Part shown: one piece after another, positions 41,849-50,334 of the stretch
Layout: each line of letters begins with the position of its first letter
Position numbering within the stretch: the first letter of the stretch is position 1
NCBI RefSeq assembly: GCF_014205155.1
Contig: NZ_JACHMX010000001.1
Coordinates: 806,001-870,000, forward strand
Source of the DNA: Amycolatopsis umgeniensis
GTDB taxonomy: Bacteria > Actinomycetota > Actinomycetes > Mycobacteriales > Pseudonocardiaceae
Direction: 5' to 3'
Length of the DNA: 64,000 nucleotides
Notes under the pieces: generated by a model
Seen by the model: only the letters and a program-made list of their open reading frames with translations
What the model was told of the DNA's origin: nothing
Databases searched by the model: none
Translations under genes and position numbers: made by a program

Positions 41849-42580
41849 ATGAAATTCGCGATCATCGGCGGGACCGGGCTGATCGGCTCGCAGGTCGTGC
41901 GAAACCTGAACGAGGCCGGGCACGAGGCGGTGCCGCATTCGCCGTCCACCGGCGTCGACCTCCTCACGGGCCAGAGTCTGGACACCGCGCTCGACGGCGC
42001 CGACGTGGTCGTCAACCTCTCGAACTCCCCGACCTTCGACGAAGCCTCGCCCGCGTTCTTCCAGACCTCGATGGACAACCTCGTGGCCGCGGCGAAGAAG
42101 GCCGGCACGGGACACTTCGTGATCCTGTCGATCGTCGGCGTCGACCAGGTCCCCGAACTCGACTACTACCAGGCCAAGACGCTGCAGGAGGACATCCTCA
42201 AGAACAGCGGTGTCCCCTACTCGATCGTCCGCGCCACCCAGTTCATGGAGTTCGTCGGCGCTGTCCTGTCCTGGACCTCCGACGAGAACACGGTCCGCCT
42301 GCCCAGCACGCCGATCCAGCCGATCGCCGCGGCGGACGTCGCCGCCGCCGTTTCCGAGGTCTCGGCGGGAAAGCCCTTGAACGGAACCCTCGACGTGGGC
42401 GGCCCCGACGTCTACCCGCTGGACGAACTGGGCCGGATCACCTTGTCCGCCAAGGGGGATGCGCGTTCGGTGACGGTCGACGAGACGGCGGGCATGTTCT
42501 CCGCGGTCAAGGGTGACGTGCTCACCACCAAGGACGGCGCCCGCATCGCCGAGACCCGCTACCTGGACTGGCTGAAGTAG
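41849..42580 (+). CDS. NmrA-type NAD(P)-binding oxidoreductase
   Basis: 243 residues. Nucleotide-binding motif IIGGTGLIGSQVV (residues 5-17), the atypical-SDR pattern GGTGLIG. Extended family members include quinone-responsive reductases controlled by Rrf2 or HxlR regulators. A later segment VGVDQVPELDYYQAKTLQEDILKNSGVPYSIVRATQFMEF retains a Tyr-x-x-x-Lys (YYQAK). Start ATG 41849 lies 55 bp after the -10 box, with AAGG upstream; an upstream frame extension would overlap the operators. Stop is followed by a strong bidirectional terminator. Confidence 0.83.
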   Translation: MKFAIIGGTGLIGSQVVRNLNEAGHEAVPHSPSTGVDLLTGQSLDTALDGADVVVNLSNSPTFDEASPAFFQTSMDNLVAAAKKAGTGHFVILSIVGVDQVPELDYYQAKTLQEDILKNSGVPYSIVRATQFMEFVGAVLSWTSDENTVRLPSTPIQPIAAADVAAAVSEVSAGKPLNGTLDVGGPDVYPLDELGRITLSAKGDARSVTVDETAGMFSAVKGDVLTTKDGARIAETRYLDWLK

Positions 42581-42619
42581 CGGCGGCTGAAGGGAACCAT
42601 GCCCGCATGTGACGCGACG

Positions 42620-42660
42620 AAAGGGCCCTTCGCCGCGTCGCATGCGGTGAAGGGCCCCTT
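42620..42660. terminator. 17-bp stem bidirectional terminator
   Basis: Arms 42620-42636 and 42644-42660 pair with two mismatches around a 7-nt loop; each arm also contains a self-complementary GGGCCC. Placed 40 nt after the NmrA-type gene and 4 nt from the convergent glpD stop. Same TGAAGGGC theme as 41214-41256. Confidence 0.75.
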
Positions 42661-42663
42661 CAA

Positions 42664-44358
42664 TCAACTGGGTAGCAGCGCTGGGGCGGCGAGACGGCTG
42701 GCGTTCGCCGCTTCGTCATCCGGCTGGGCCTGCGCGGAACGCTCCGCCTCGACCCGGGCGAGGTAGTTGGTGACCTCGCGCTCCTGCCGGTGCGAGTCCC
42801 AGCCCAGCAGCGGCGCCATCAGCGCGGCCACCACCGGTGCCGCCGTCACGCCGCGATCCCGCTCCTCGATCGAGATCCGGGTGCGGCGCGTCAGGACGTC
42901 CTCCAGGTGCAGCGCGCCCTCGTGCGAGACGGCGTAGACCGCTTCCGCCTTGAGGTAGTCCGCCGTCCCCGGGATCGGCTCGGCCAGTTCCGGGCGCTCC
43001 GAAATGGACGCCAGGATGTCGTCGATCGCGGTGCCGTAGCGCTGGAGCAGGTGCTCGATCCGGCGAATCGGCAGCCCCGTGCGCTGGACGAGCGCGTGCC
43101 GCGCGCCCCACAGTTCGTGGTAGCCCGTCGCGCCGACGATCGGAAGCCGCTCGGTCCACGAAGACGGTGCCGGGCGGCCGAGGTCCTCCACCGCGACGTC
43201 GACGGCGTCCGCGGCCATCACCCGGTACGTCGTGTACTTGCCACCGGCCACGATCACCAGGCCCGGCACGGGATGCGCCACCGCGTGCTCCCGCGAAAGC
43301 TTCGTGGTCGACGTCGCCTTCGCGGCCAGCAGCGGCCGAAGCCCGGCGTACACGCCCTCGATGTCGTCCGCGGTGATCGGCGTGCGCAGGACGGCGTTGA
43401 GATGGCCGAGCACGTAGTCGACGTCCGCCTGGCTGGCCGCCGGATGCTCGCGGTCGAGGTCCCATTCGGTGTCGGTGGTGCCGACGATCCAGTGCCGACC
43501 CCACGGGATGACGAACAGGACGCTCTTCTCCGTGCGCAGGATCAGCCCGGTGTCCAGATCGATCTTCTCGCGCGGCACCACCAGGTGGATACCCTTCGAC
43601 GCGCGCACGGTGAACGGCGCGGGGATGCCCGCCGCTTCCGCCATGTCGTCGCTCCACACACCGGTGGCCGCGACGACCGTCTTGGCCCGGACCTCGATCT
43701 CCGCACCGCTCTCGCGGTCGACGACCTTGGCGCCGACGACTCGTTCGCCGTCACGGATCAACGACGTCACGCGCGCCCGGGTGAGCACCGAGGCGCCTTG
43801 CTCGGCCGCGGTCCGCGCGATCGTCATCGTGTGCCGGGCGTCGTCGACCTGGGCGTCGTAGTACTGGATGGCGCCGATCAAGGCGTCTTCGGCCAGCCCG
43901 GGCGCGACCTTCCCCGCGCCGCGCTTGGACAGGTGCCGGTGGCGCGGCAACGCGCGAGCCCCGCCGAGGGTGTCGTAGAGCGTGACACCCGCGCCGATGT
44001 AGCCGCGTTCCCAGACCCGGTGCTTGAGCGGCACCAGGAACTTCACCGGCCGGACCAGATGCGGCGCGAGCGTCTGCAGCAGCAGGCTACGTTCCTTGAG
44101 CGCTTCACGGACCAGCTTGAAGTCCAGGTTCTCCAGGTAGCGCAGCCCGCCGTGGATCAGCTTGCTGGACCGGCTGGACGTTCCGGCCGCGAAGTCGCGC
44201 GCCTCGACGAGGGCGACGGAGAGCCCGCGCGACGCCGCGTCGAGCGCGACGCCGGCCCCGGTCACTCCCCCGCCGACGACCAGCACGTCGACCTCTTCGC
44301 GAGTGAGCTTGCGCAGCGTCTCGGCGCGGTAGACCGGCGAAAGCGGTACGGATTTCAC
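42664..44358 (-). CDS. glpD: FAD-dependent glycerol-3-phosphate dehydrogenase
   Basis: 564 residues from GTG 44358, chosen for AGGAGG 6 nt upstream; an ATG 18 nt earlier has no site. FAD motif VLVVGGGVTGAGVALDAASRG (about 25-45), the GlpD signature GTSSRSSKLIHGGLRYLE (about 58-75), catalytic-region segment IPWGRHWIVGTTDTEWD and GLVIVAGGKYTTYRVMA, then the C-terminal DAO cap (about 410-520). It oxidises glycerol-3-phosphate to dihydroxyacetone phosphate at the membrane, passing electrons to menaquinone. Third gene of glpF-glpK-glpD, the gyl-type operon of actinomycetes, ending in a strong terminator. Confidence 0.94.
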   Translation of the reverse strand: MKSVPLSPVYRAETLRKLTREEVDVLVVGGGVTGAGVALDAASRGLSVALVEARDFAAGTSSRSSKLIHGGLRYLENLDFKLVREALKERSLLLQTLAPHLVRPVKFLVPLKHRVWERGYIGAGVTLYDTLGGARALPRHRHLSKRGAGKVAPGLAEDALIGAIQYYDAQVDDARHTMTIARTAAEQGASVLTRARVTSLIRDGERVVGAKVVDRESGAEIEVRAKTVVAATGVWSDDMAEAAGIPAPFTVRASKGIHLVVPREKIDLDTGLILRTEKSVLFVIPWGRHWIVGTTDTEWDLDREHPAASQADVDYVLGHLNAVLRTPITADDIEGVYAGLRPLLAAKATSTTKLSREHAVAHPVPGLVIVAGGKYTTYRVMAADAVDVAVEDLGRPAPSSWTERLPIVGATGYHELWGARHALVQRTGLPIRRIEHLLQRYGTAIDDILASISERPELAEPIPGTADYLKAEAVYAVSHEGALHLEDVLTRRTRISIEERDRGVTAAPVVAALMAPLLGWDSHRQEREVTNYLARVEAERSAQAQPDDEAANASRLAAPALLPS

Positions 44359-44381
44359 GGTGTTCCTCCTGTTCATCGGGC

Positions 44382-45899
44382 TCACTCGACCTCGACCCAG
44401 TCGAGCGTGCGGCCGACGGCCTTCTGCCAGCCCGCGTAGCCCTCGGTGCGCTGCTCGTCGGTCCACGACGGGGTCCAGCGCTTGTCCTCGTTCCAGTTCT
44501 GTTCCAGCTCGTCGGTCGACTTCCAGAACCCGACCGCCAGGCCCGCCGCGTAGGCGGCCCCGAGCGCGGTGGTCTCGGCGACGACCGGCTTCGACACCGG
44601 CACGCCGAGGATGTCGGCCTGCAGCTGCATGCAGAGTTCGTTCGCGGTCACGCCACCGTCCACACGCAACACGTCGAGGGTGACACCGGAGTCGTTCTGC
44701 ATGGCCTCGACGACGTCGCGGGTCTGGTAGCAGATCGCTTCGAGCGTCGCCCGCGCCAGATGCGCGTTGGTGGTCGCCCTGGTGAGCCCGACGATCGCGC
44801 CGCGCGCGTCGGAACGCCAGTACGGCGCGAAAAGCCCGGAGAACGCGGGGACGAAGTAGACGCCGCCGTTGTCTTCGACCTGACGGGCGAGGCTCTCGCT
44901 CTGCGAAGCCCCGCTGATGATGCCCAGCTGGTCGCGCAGCCACTGCACGGCCGACCCGGTGACGGCGATGGAGCCTTCCAGCGCGTACACCGGCTTCTCG
45001 TCGCCGAACTGGTAGGCCAGCGTCGTGAGCAGGCCGTGCTTCGAGCGAACGACCTCGTGACCGGTGTTGAGCAACAGGAAGTTGCCGGTGCCGTAGGTGT
45101 TCTTGGCCTCGCCGGGCCGGAAGCACACCTGGCCGACGGTCGCGGCCTGCTGATCGCCGAGCACACCGGCGATGGCGACCTCGCCGCCGAACGGGCCGTC
45201 GGCGCGGGTCTTGCCGAAGAAACCCGGGTCGGACGAAGGCCGGATCGACGGCAGCATCTTCCTGGGAACGTTGAAGAACGACAGCAGCTCGTCGTCCCAG
45301 TCCAGGGTTTCGAGGTCCATCAGCATCGTGCGCGACGCGTTGGTCGGGTCGGTCACGTGCACACCGCCGTCGGGCCCGCCGGTGAGGTTCCAGATCAGCC
45401 AGGAATCGGTGGTGCCGAAGAGCGCTTCGCCCTTCTCTGCGTCTTCACGCACACCGTCGATGTTCTCGAGGATCCACTGCAGCTTGCCGCCGGAGAAGTA
45501 CGTCGCGGGTGGCAGTCCGGCCTTGCGGCGGATGATGTCGCCCTTGCCCGCGCGTTCCAGCGCCGAGGCGATCCGGTCGGTGCGGGTGTCCTGCCACACG
45601 ATGGCGTTGCAGTACGGACGCCCGGTCCGGCGGTTCCACACGACGGTGGTCTCGCGCTGGTTGGTGATACCGAGCGACGCGAGGTCGGCGGCGGTGAGGT
45701 TCGCCTTGTTGAGCGCGGTGGCGATGACCGAGCGGGTCCGCTCCCAGATCTCGGTCGGGTCGTGTTCGACCCAGCCCGGCTTCGGCAGGATCTGCTCGTG
45801 CTCGAGCTGGTGACGGGCGATCTCGTTGCCGCCGTGGTCGAAGATCATGAAGCGCGTGCTGGTGGTGCCCTGGTCGACGGCGCCGATGTAGTCAGGCAT
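44382..45899 (-). CDS. glpK: Glycerol kinase
   Basis: 505 residues, the family's standard length. FGGY-kinase landmarks: phosphate loop [13 protein letters not shown] (residues 9-21), glycerol-binding [13 protein letters not shown] and [33 protein letters not shown], and the C-terminal [24 protein letters not shown] 7 nt before the ATG. Phosphorylates glycerol imported by the adjacent GlpF to glycerol-3-phosphate for GlpD. A second, longer GlpK homologue lies at 47666-49606 beyond the regulator. Confidence 0.95.
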   Translation of the reverse strand: MPDYIGAVDQGTTSTRFMIFDHGGNEIARHQLEHEQILPKPGWVEHDPTEIWERTRSVIATALNKANLTAADLASLGITNQRETTVVWNRRTGRPYCNAIVWQDTRTDRIASALERAGKGDIIRRKAGLPPATYFSGGKLQWILENIDGVREDAEKGEALFGTTDSWLIWNLTGGPDGGVHVTDPTNASRTMLMDLETLDWDDELLSFFNVPRKMLPSIRPSSDPGFFGKTRADGPFGGEVAIAGVLGDQQAATVGQVCFRPGEAKNTYGTGNFLLLNTGHEVVRSKHGLLTTLAYQFGDEKPVYALEGSIAVTGSAVQWLRDQLGIISGASQSESLARQVEDNGGVYFVPAFSGLFAPYWRSDARGAIVGLTRATTNAHLARATLEAICYQTRDVVEAMQNDSGVTLDVLRVDGGVTANELCMQLQADILGVPVSKPVVAETTALGAAYAAGLAVGFWKSTDELEQNWNEDKRWTPSWTDEQRTEGYAGWQKAVGRTLDWVEVE

Positions 45900-45911
45900 G
45901 GTTTCGCTCCT

Positions 45912-46733
45912 TCAGGAAACGCGCTCGATGTCCTTGGCGGGCAAGGCTTCCGGTGCCGGTTCGGCGGGGAGGTAACGCTCGATGAAGTACTTGTAGATCG
46001 CGCCGCCGATGACCGCGCCGATGATCGGGGCCACGATCGGGATCCACCAGTACGGGTAGCCGTATTGGTCGGTGAACGCGGTGTCGTAACCGGTGAGCCA
46101 GGACATCAGCCGCGGGCCGAAGTCGCGGGCGGGGTTGATCGCGTAGCCGGCGTTGGTGCCCCAGGCCATACCGATCGCGACCACGAGGAAGCCGACGACG
46201 ACCGGGGCGAGATTCGCGGCGGGCGCGGTGTTGCGCAGATCGGTGATGGCGAAGATCACCAAGGCGAGGATGGCGGTACCGATGATCTGGTCGCGGAAGG
46301 CGCCCCAGTCACCCACCGGAAGGGTTCCGTTACCCGGAAGGGTGGAGAAGACACCCTGGGTCTTGATCGTCAGACCGGGGTCGGCCGCGTTGAGCACCTC
46401 GGTGTAGTTCCAGCGCACCAGCAGCGCCGCGACGAACGCGCCGGCGGTCTGCGCGAGGGCGTACGGCGCGACCTTGCGCCAGGAGAAGCCCTTGAACACC
46501 GCGAGCGCCACGGTGATCGCGGGGTTCAGATGCGCGCCGCTGATCCGTGAAGCCACGTAGATACCGAGCGTGACACCGATTCCCCACGCCCACGCGATGC
46601 TGTCGTGATCCCCGATGCCCGCGGCGACGACTTGAGCCACCACCCCGCAGCCGAACAGGATGAGGATCATCGTCCCGACGAACTCCGCCGCCAGTTCGCC
46701 CGCGAGTCCGCGAGCCTTGAGGTTTCGCACCAT
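45912..46733 (-). CDS. glpF: Glycerol facilitator (aquaglyceroporin)
   Basis: 273 residues, six transmembrane helices and two NPA half-helices: HLNPAITVAL (about 73-82) and YAINPARDFGPR (about 203-214), the latter with the Asp-containing GlpF-type selectivity pattern. ATG 46733 with GGAGG 6 nt upstream. First gene of the glycerol operon; 12 nt separate it from glpK. Transcribed from the region opposite the IclR gene that holds GTCGAA palindromes. Confidence 0.94.
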   Translation of the reverse strand: MVRNLKARGLAGELAAEFVGTMILILFGCGVVAQVVAAGIGDHDSIAWAWGIGVTLGIYVASRISGAHLNPAITVALAVFKGFSWRKVAPYALAQTAGAFVAALLVRWNYTEVLNAADPGLTIKTQGVFSTLPGNGTLPVGDWGAFRDQIIGTAILALVIFAITDLRNTAPAANLAPVVVGFLVVAIGMAWGTNAGYAINPARDFGPRLMSWLTGYDTAFTDQYGYPYWWIPIVAPIIGAVIGGAIYKYFIERYLPAEPAPEALPAKDIERVS

Positions 46734-46817
46734 TGCTTCCTCCACAAAGGACACCGTTGCCCTGCTGAGGCCGAAGTTAAGTTCGCGGAAACGCGGGGTC
46801 AACGGACACCGGTCGGC

Positions 46818-46878
46818 ATTGTCGAACGTCCGGAGACGATGTTCGACATTGTCGAATCTGGGCCGGTCGGGCTACGGT
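46818..46878. promoter_or_regulatory. GylR-type operators and leaderless promoter of the IclR gene
   Basis: A perfect 7-bp inverted repeat TTCGACA-T-TGTCGAA lies at 46842-46856, and an additional half-site ATTGTCGAAC at 46818-46827 pairs with GTTCGAC at 46841-46847. TACGGT (46873-46878) lies 6 nt before the GTG of the IclR gene, a leaderless -10 box. The operators sit between the divergent glpF and IclR genes, where GylR binds in Streptomyces. Confidence 0.7.
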
Positions 46879-46884
46879 TGGGCC

Positions 46885-47652
46885 GTGCCCGGTCCAATCC
46901 AGTCCATCGAACGCGCCGCCGCGATCCTGCGGTTGCTGGCGCGCGGTTCCGGCCGTCTCGGGGTCGGCGAGATCGCCGATTCCCTCGAACTCGCCAAGGG
47001 AACGGCGCACGGGATCCTGCGCACCCTGCAAGGGGTCGGCTTTGTCGAACAGGATCGCGACACCGGGAAATACCAACTGGGCGCGGCGTTGCTGCACCTC
47101 GGCACGAGCTACCTCGACGTCAACGAACTCCGGTCACGCGCGATCAACTGGGCCGACGCGCTGGCCGCGCGCAGCGGCGAGGCCGTCCGGATCGGCGCGC
47201 CGCTGGAGGGCCGGGTCCTGGTGGTACACCACGTTTTCCGGCCCGACGACAGCCTGCAGACACTCGACGTCGGCACGCTCCTGCCGTTGCACGCGACGGC
47301 GCTCGGAAAAGTACTTCTGGCCTATGACACCGGTCTCGTGGCATCGTTGCGCACCGGCGGGCCGGAGGCCTACACCCGCCGGACCCTGGTCACCCAGACC
47401 GCGATCAAACGCGCCTGCGGCAAGGTGCGCGAGGCGGGCTGGGCGAGCGAGAACGGCGAGATGATCACCGGCGAGGCCGGGATAGCGGCGCCGATCCGCG
47501 GCCACGGCGGCATCGTGGTCGGCGCGATCGGGGTGTCCGGCGCGACGGAACGGATCTGTGAGGCCGACGGCAGCCCGATCCCGCGGCTGCTCGGCCACGT
47601 ACGCGACGCGGCACGGGCGGTCTCCCGCGATCTCGGCGCGTCCCGATGGTGA
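46885..47652 (+). CDS. gylR: IclR-family glycerol regulator (GylR-like)
   Basis: 255 residues from a leaderless GTG 46885. Winged helix about residues 5-65 ([53 protein letters not shown]), and the IclR effector domain about 80-250 ([38 protein letters not shown]). Divergent from glpFKD, as a glycerol- or G3P-responsive repressor should be; in Streptomyces the IclR protein GylR controls the homologous gyl operon. It is followed 13 nt later by the GlpK-hemerythrin fusion gene, which is therefore probably in the same regulon. Confidence 0.85.
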   Translation: MPGPIQSIERAAAILRLLARGSGRLGVGEIADSLELAKGTAHGILRTLQGVGFVEQDRDTGKYQLGAALLHLGTSYLDVNELRSRAINWADALAARSGEAVRIGAPLEGRVLVVHHVFRPDDSLQTLDVGTLLPLHATALGKVLLAYDTGLVASLRTGGPEAYTRRTLVTQTAIKRACGKVREAGWASENGEMITGEAGIAAPIRGHGGIVVGAIGVSGATERICEADGSPIPRLLGHVRDAARAVSRDLGASRW

Positions 47653-47665
47653 TGGAGGTGCTCGC

Positions 47666-49606
47666 GTGGTCCAGCGCTATGTGATGTCGATCGACCAGGG
47701 CACCACCTCGACGCGGTGCATCCTGTTCGACGCGCGCGGCAGGCTGGTGTCGGTCGCGCAGCGCGAGCATCAGCAGCACTTCCCCCGGCCGGGCTGGGTC
47801 GAGCACGACGCGATGGAGATCTGGCGCAACGTCGCCCGGATCGTGCCGCAGGCGCTGGCCGACGCCGGCGTCGAAGCCGGGCAGGTGGTCGGCCTCGGCA
47901 TCGCGAACCAGCGCGAGACCACGGTGCTGTGGGACCGCCACACCGGCAACCCCGTCGGGCGCGCGATCGTCTGGCAGGACACGCGTACCGACGCCATGCT
48001 CGAACACCTCGCCCGCGAGCCGGGCGCGGACCGCGTCCGGCAGCTGTGCGGGCTGCCGCTGGCCACGTACTTCTCCGCGCCCCGTATCCGCTGGATGCTC
48101 GAAAGGACGCCTGGCCTGCGGGAACGCGCCGAGCGCGGCGACGTCCTGTTCGGGACGGTCGAGAGCTGGCTGATCTGGAACCTGACCGGCGGCGTCCACG
48201 TCACCGACGTCACCAACGCCTCGCGCACCATGCTGATGAACCTGCGGACGCTGTCTTGGGACGACGAACTGCTCGAGTTCTTCGACGTCCCGCGCGCGAT
48301 GCTGCCGGACATCCGGTCGTCGGCCGAGGTGTACGGGACGACGTCGCGGGTGGTGCCGGGGATCCGGATCGCGGCGGCGCTCGGCGATCAGCAGGCGGCA
48401 CTGTTCGGCCAGACCTGCTTCGCACCCGGCGAGGCGAAGTGCACTTACGGGACGGGCAGCTTCCTGCTGCTCAACACCGGTCCGACGCCGGTGCTCTCGA
48501 CCCACGGCATGCTGACCACCGTCGGGTTCAAGATCGGCGACGAGCCGGCCGTGTACGCGCTGGAAGGGTCGATCGCGGTCACCGGATCCCTGGTGCAATG
48601 GTTCCGCGACGGGCTCGAACTGATCGGCAGCGCACCCGAGATCGAGACGCTGGCGCGGACGGTCGAGGACAACGGCGGCTGCTACATCGTGCCCGCGTTC
48701 TCGGGTCTGTTCGCACCGCACTGGCACAGCGAGGCGCGCGGCGTGATCGCCGGGCTGACGTCGTACATCACCAAGGGCCACCTGGCGAGGGCCGTGCTGG
48801 AGGCGACGGGCTGGCAGACGCGCGAGGTCGTCGACGCGATGAACGCCGATTCCGGGCTCGCGCTGTCCACGCTCAAAGTGGACGGCGGGATGACCGCGGA
48901 CAATCTGCTGATGCAGTTCGTCGCCGACGTGCTCGACGTGCCGGTGGTCCGCCCGATGGTCGCCGAGACGGTGTCGCTGGGCGCGGCGTACGCGGCCGGG
49001 CTGTCGGTCGGGTACTGGCCGGATCTGGAGGGCCTGCGCCGCAACTGGCACCGCGCCGGGCAATGGCTGCCGTCGATGGACCCCGCCCGCCGTGACAGCG
49101 AGTACGCGCACTGGCGCCAGGCCGTGGAACTGACGTTCGGCTGGATGCGTCCAGGCCCCGCGGCCGCGCCCCCGGGTTCCGACCTGGTCGAGGTCGTGCT
49201 GGCCGATCACCGGCGGATCGAGCAGCTCTTCCGGGACCTCCGCAACGACGAGGCCGACCGCCCGGCGCTGATCGCGGAACTGTCGGCGGTGCTCGTCGCC
49301 CACGCCACCGCGACCGAACGGATCGTCCGTCCTGATGCGACGGAGAGCGGGCTCGCCGCGGAACTGCTGGCGGTCCTGGAACCGGAGGACTTCGAGAAGG
49401 CGTTGGCGGCACTGGAGAATTCGGTCGACGCGCATATCCGCACGGAGGAACGCGGGTTGCTGAACGAACTCCGGCGCACACTGTCCACTTCGGACCGCAC
49501 CGCTCTCGGCCGGGCCTTCGTCGCCGAACGGCGGCGACAGCTCGACCTCGACTGCGGCTCGGCCGCCCACGTCCGCGAACAGGGTTCCCGGCTGCGGCTC
49601 TCGTGA
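47666..49606 (+). CDS. Glycerol kinase fused to a hemerythrin-like HHE domain
   Basis: 646 residues from GTG 47666 with GGAGG 7 nt upstream. Residues 1-490 are a complete FGGY glycerol kinase ([61 protein letters not shown]). After a Pro/Ala linker ([11 protein letters not shown]) the last about 140 residues form a four-helix hemerythrin-like domain with metal-ligand style motifs [23 protein letters not shown] and [13 protein letters not shown]. Normal GlpK ends at about 505 residues. The domain could bind a di-iron or other metal centre and couple kinase activity to O2, NO or redox state (inference). It follows the IclR gene by 13 nt and is separate from glpFKD. Confidence 0.9.
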   Translation: MVQRYVMSIDQGTTSTRCILFDARGRLVSVAQREHQQHFPRPGWVEHDAMEIWRNVARIVPQALADAGVEAGQVVGLGIANQRETTVLWDRHTGNPVGRAIVWQDTRTDAMLEHLAREPGADRVRQLCGLPLATYFSAPRIRWMLERTPGLRERAERGDVLFGTVESWLIWNLTGGVHVTDVTNASRTMLMNLRTLSWDDELLEFFDVPRAMLPDIRSSAEVYGTTSRVVPGIRIAAALGDQQAALFGQTCFAPGEAKCTYGTGSFLLLNTGPTPVLSTHGMLTTVGFKIGDEPAVYALEGSIAVTGSLVQWFRDGLELIGSAPEIETLARTVEDNGGCYIVPAFSGLFAPHWHSEARGVIAGLTSYITKGHLARAVLEATGWQTREVVDAMNADSGLALSTLKVDGGMTADNLLMQFVADVLDVPVVRPMVAETVSLGAAYAAGLSVGYWPDLEGLRRNWHRAGQWLPSMDPARRDSEYAHWRQAVELTFGWMRPGPAAAPPGSDLVEVVLADHRRIEQLFRDLRNDEADRPALIAELSAVLVAHATATERIVRPDATESGLAAELLAVLEPEDFEKALAALENSVDAHIRTEERGLLNELRRTLSTSDRTALGRAFVAERRRQLDLDCGSAAHVREQGSRLRLS

Positions 49607-49624
49607 CTCGCCAGTAGGGCGTGC

Positions 49625-49630
49625 TAGCCT
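49625..49630 (+). promoter_or_regulatory. -10 box of the leaderless leader peptide
   Basis: TAGCCT ends 6 nt before GTG 49637, the spacing seen for leaderless transcripts in this window. It begins 19 nt past the stop of the GlpK-hemerythrin gene. No clear -35 box. Confidence 0.55.
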
Positions 49631-49636
49631 GTCGCC

Positions 49637-49708
49637 GTGCGCCGCTGGACTCGACTCCGCTTTACTCGACTCCGCTTTACCCGAGTCGTAGTCAAGCGCG
49701 CCGGCTGA
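49637..49708 (+). CDS. 23-residue leader peptide with Val-Val-Val (attenuator)
   Basis: GTG frame reading MRRWTRLRFTRLRFTRVVVKRAG, then TGA at 49706-49708. It contains two exact copies of a 15-bp unit (ACTCGACTCCGCTTT) and a run of three Val codons (GTC GTA GTC) just before the first stem of a strong hairpin. Val-rich leaders ending in basic residues precede ilvB in corynebacteria and streptomycetes and cause ribosome-mediated attenuation. The stop codon is the first codon of the hairpin loop, so a ribosome finishing translation would cover the left stem. Predicted to be leaderless. Confidence 0.65.
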   Translation: MRRWTRLRFTRLRFTRVVVKRAG

Positions 49709-49738
49709 ACCAGGTCGCCGGCGCGCATTCCGGCGACC
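49696..49738 (+). promoter_or_regulatory. Mutually exclusive attenuator stems
   Basis: Stem 1:2 is a perfect 10-bp pair, GCGCGCCGGC (49696-49705) with GCCGGCGCGC (49717-49726). Stem 2:3 is a perfect 9-bp pair, GGTCGCCGG (49713-49721) with CCGGCGACC (49730-49738). They share segment 2 and cannot form together, as in classical attenuators. There is no U-run, so control may act through Rho or by masking of translation of the ACT-domain gene 70 nt downstream. Confidence 0.6.
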
Positions 49739-49807
49739 CCTCGACACGGGGCATCTCCCGGGACCTGGCCCTCCATGGCCTGTTCGTTCCCGCCTTTGGA
49801 GACCACG

Positions 49808-50077
49808 ATGTCACTCACCACTTTCCAGGTTCCCGCCCCGCGTTCGGCACTGATGGTCCGCCGCCGGATCGCCACCTACTTCGTCGGCGGTGTCGAGCAG
49901 ATCCCCACCCTGGTCGACACCCTCGGCTGCCTCGTCCACGAACTGTCGGTCGACGTGCGCGACGGGGTCCGGGAAAGCTCCATGACCTGCGCCGTCCTGA
50001 TCGGCGCGGACGAGGTCGAGCCACTGCTGGAGCGGCTGCGGGGGTTGGACTCGGTCGTCTCGTCCGAATTGGCCTGA
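49808..50077 (+). CDS. Stand-alone ACT-domain protein (IlvM/IlvN-like small subunit)
   Basis: 89 residues with a GGAG site about 6 nt before ATG 49808. Residues about 17-85 fit a beta-alpha-beta-beta-alpha-beta ACT fold: RRRIATYFVGGVEQIPTLVDTLGCLVHELSVDV, then ESSMTCAVLIGADEVEPLLERLRGLDSVVSSEL. This resembles the short regulatory subunit of acetohydroxyacid synthase (IlvM) and other ACT_5 proteins, but no catalytic partner is adjacent. The upstream Val-containing leader peptide and alternative stems suggest that it is controlled by branched-chain amino-acid supply. It may bind Val, Leu or Ile and modulate a partner elsewhere. Confidence 0.68.
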   Translation: MSLTTFQVPAPRSALMVRRRIATYFVGGVEQIPTLVDTLGCLVHELSVDVRDGVRESSMTCAVLIGADEVEPLLERLRGLDSVVSSELA

Positions 50078-50078
50078 G

Positions 50079-50236
50079 CTCGCGTCGGCTCGAGTGCGTG
50101 ATCAGACACCGCACTCGCGTGCTCAAACCCGGATCTCGCGTGCTTGGAGACGTGACTCGCGTGCTTGAACACCGCACACGCGAGTTCCGCCTCTGATCAC
50201 GCGAGTCACGTCTTCAAGCACGCGAGTCACGCCTTC
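50079..50236. repeat. Flipped array of ~20-bp CTCGCGTG/CACGCGAG units
   Basis: About four units in one orientation (ACTCGCGTGCTC, ATCTCGCGTGCTT, ACTCGCGTGCTT preceded by a GAGTGCGTGATC unit) followed by three to four in the other (ACACGCGAGTT, ATCACGCGAGTC, GCACGCGAGTC), spacing about 20-22 bp. The two halves can fold back on each other. Non-coding, between the ACT gene and the phosphatase promoter. Confidence 0.7.
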
Positions 50237-50298
50237 GGCCCGCCGCGAACCCTGGCCGACGCCCGGTTGCACGGTTCCGTGCAGCGCGTCCCCACCTC

Positions 50299-50327
50299 TT
50301 GACTTAGTTAGGAAGCCTTCTTAACTT
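50299..50327 (+). promoter_or_regulatory. Phosphatase promoter with operator in the spacer
   Basis: TTGACT (50299-50304) and TAACTT (50322-50327) are exactly 17 bp apart and 7 nt before ATG 50335, so the mRNA is probably leaderless. A near-perfect 21-bp palindrome (50306-50326; arms AGTTAGGAAG and CTTCTTAACT, centre C) fills the spacer, an ideal repressor position. Confidence 0.68.
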
Positions 50328-50334
50328 CGATTTC

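Noticed and set aside
49607..49720. tRNA-like or T-box structure before the ACT gene
   Set aside because: No cloverleaf or T-box consensus; the region is explained better by a leader peptide with alternative stems.
50079..50236. Possible CRISPR array from the ~20-bp units
   Set aside because: Units are imperfect, reverse orientation midway and are not separated by uniform unique spacers; no cas genes nearby.
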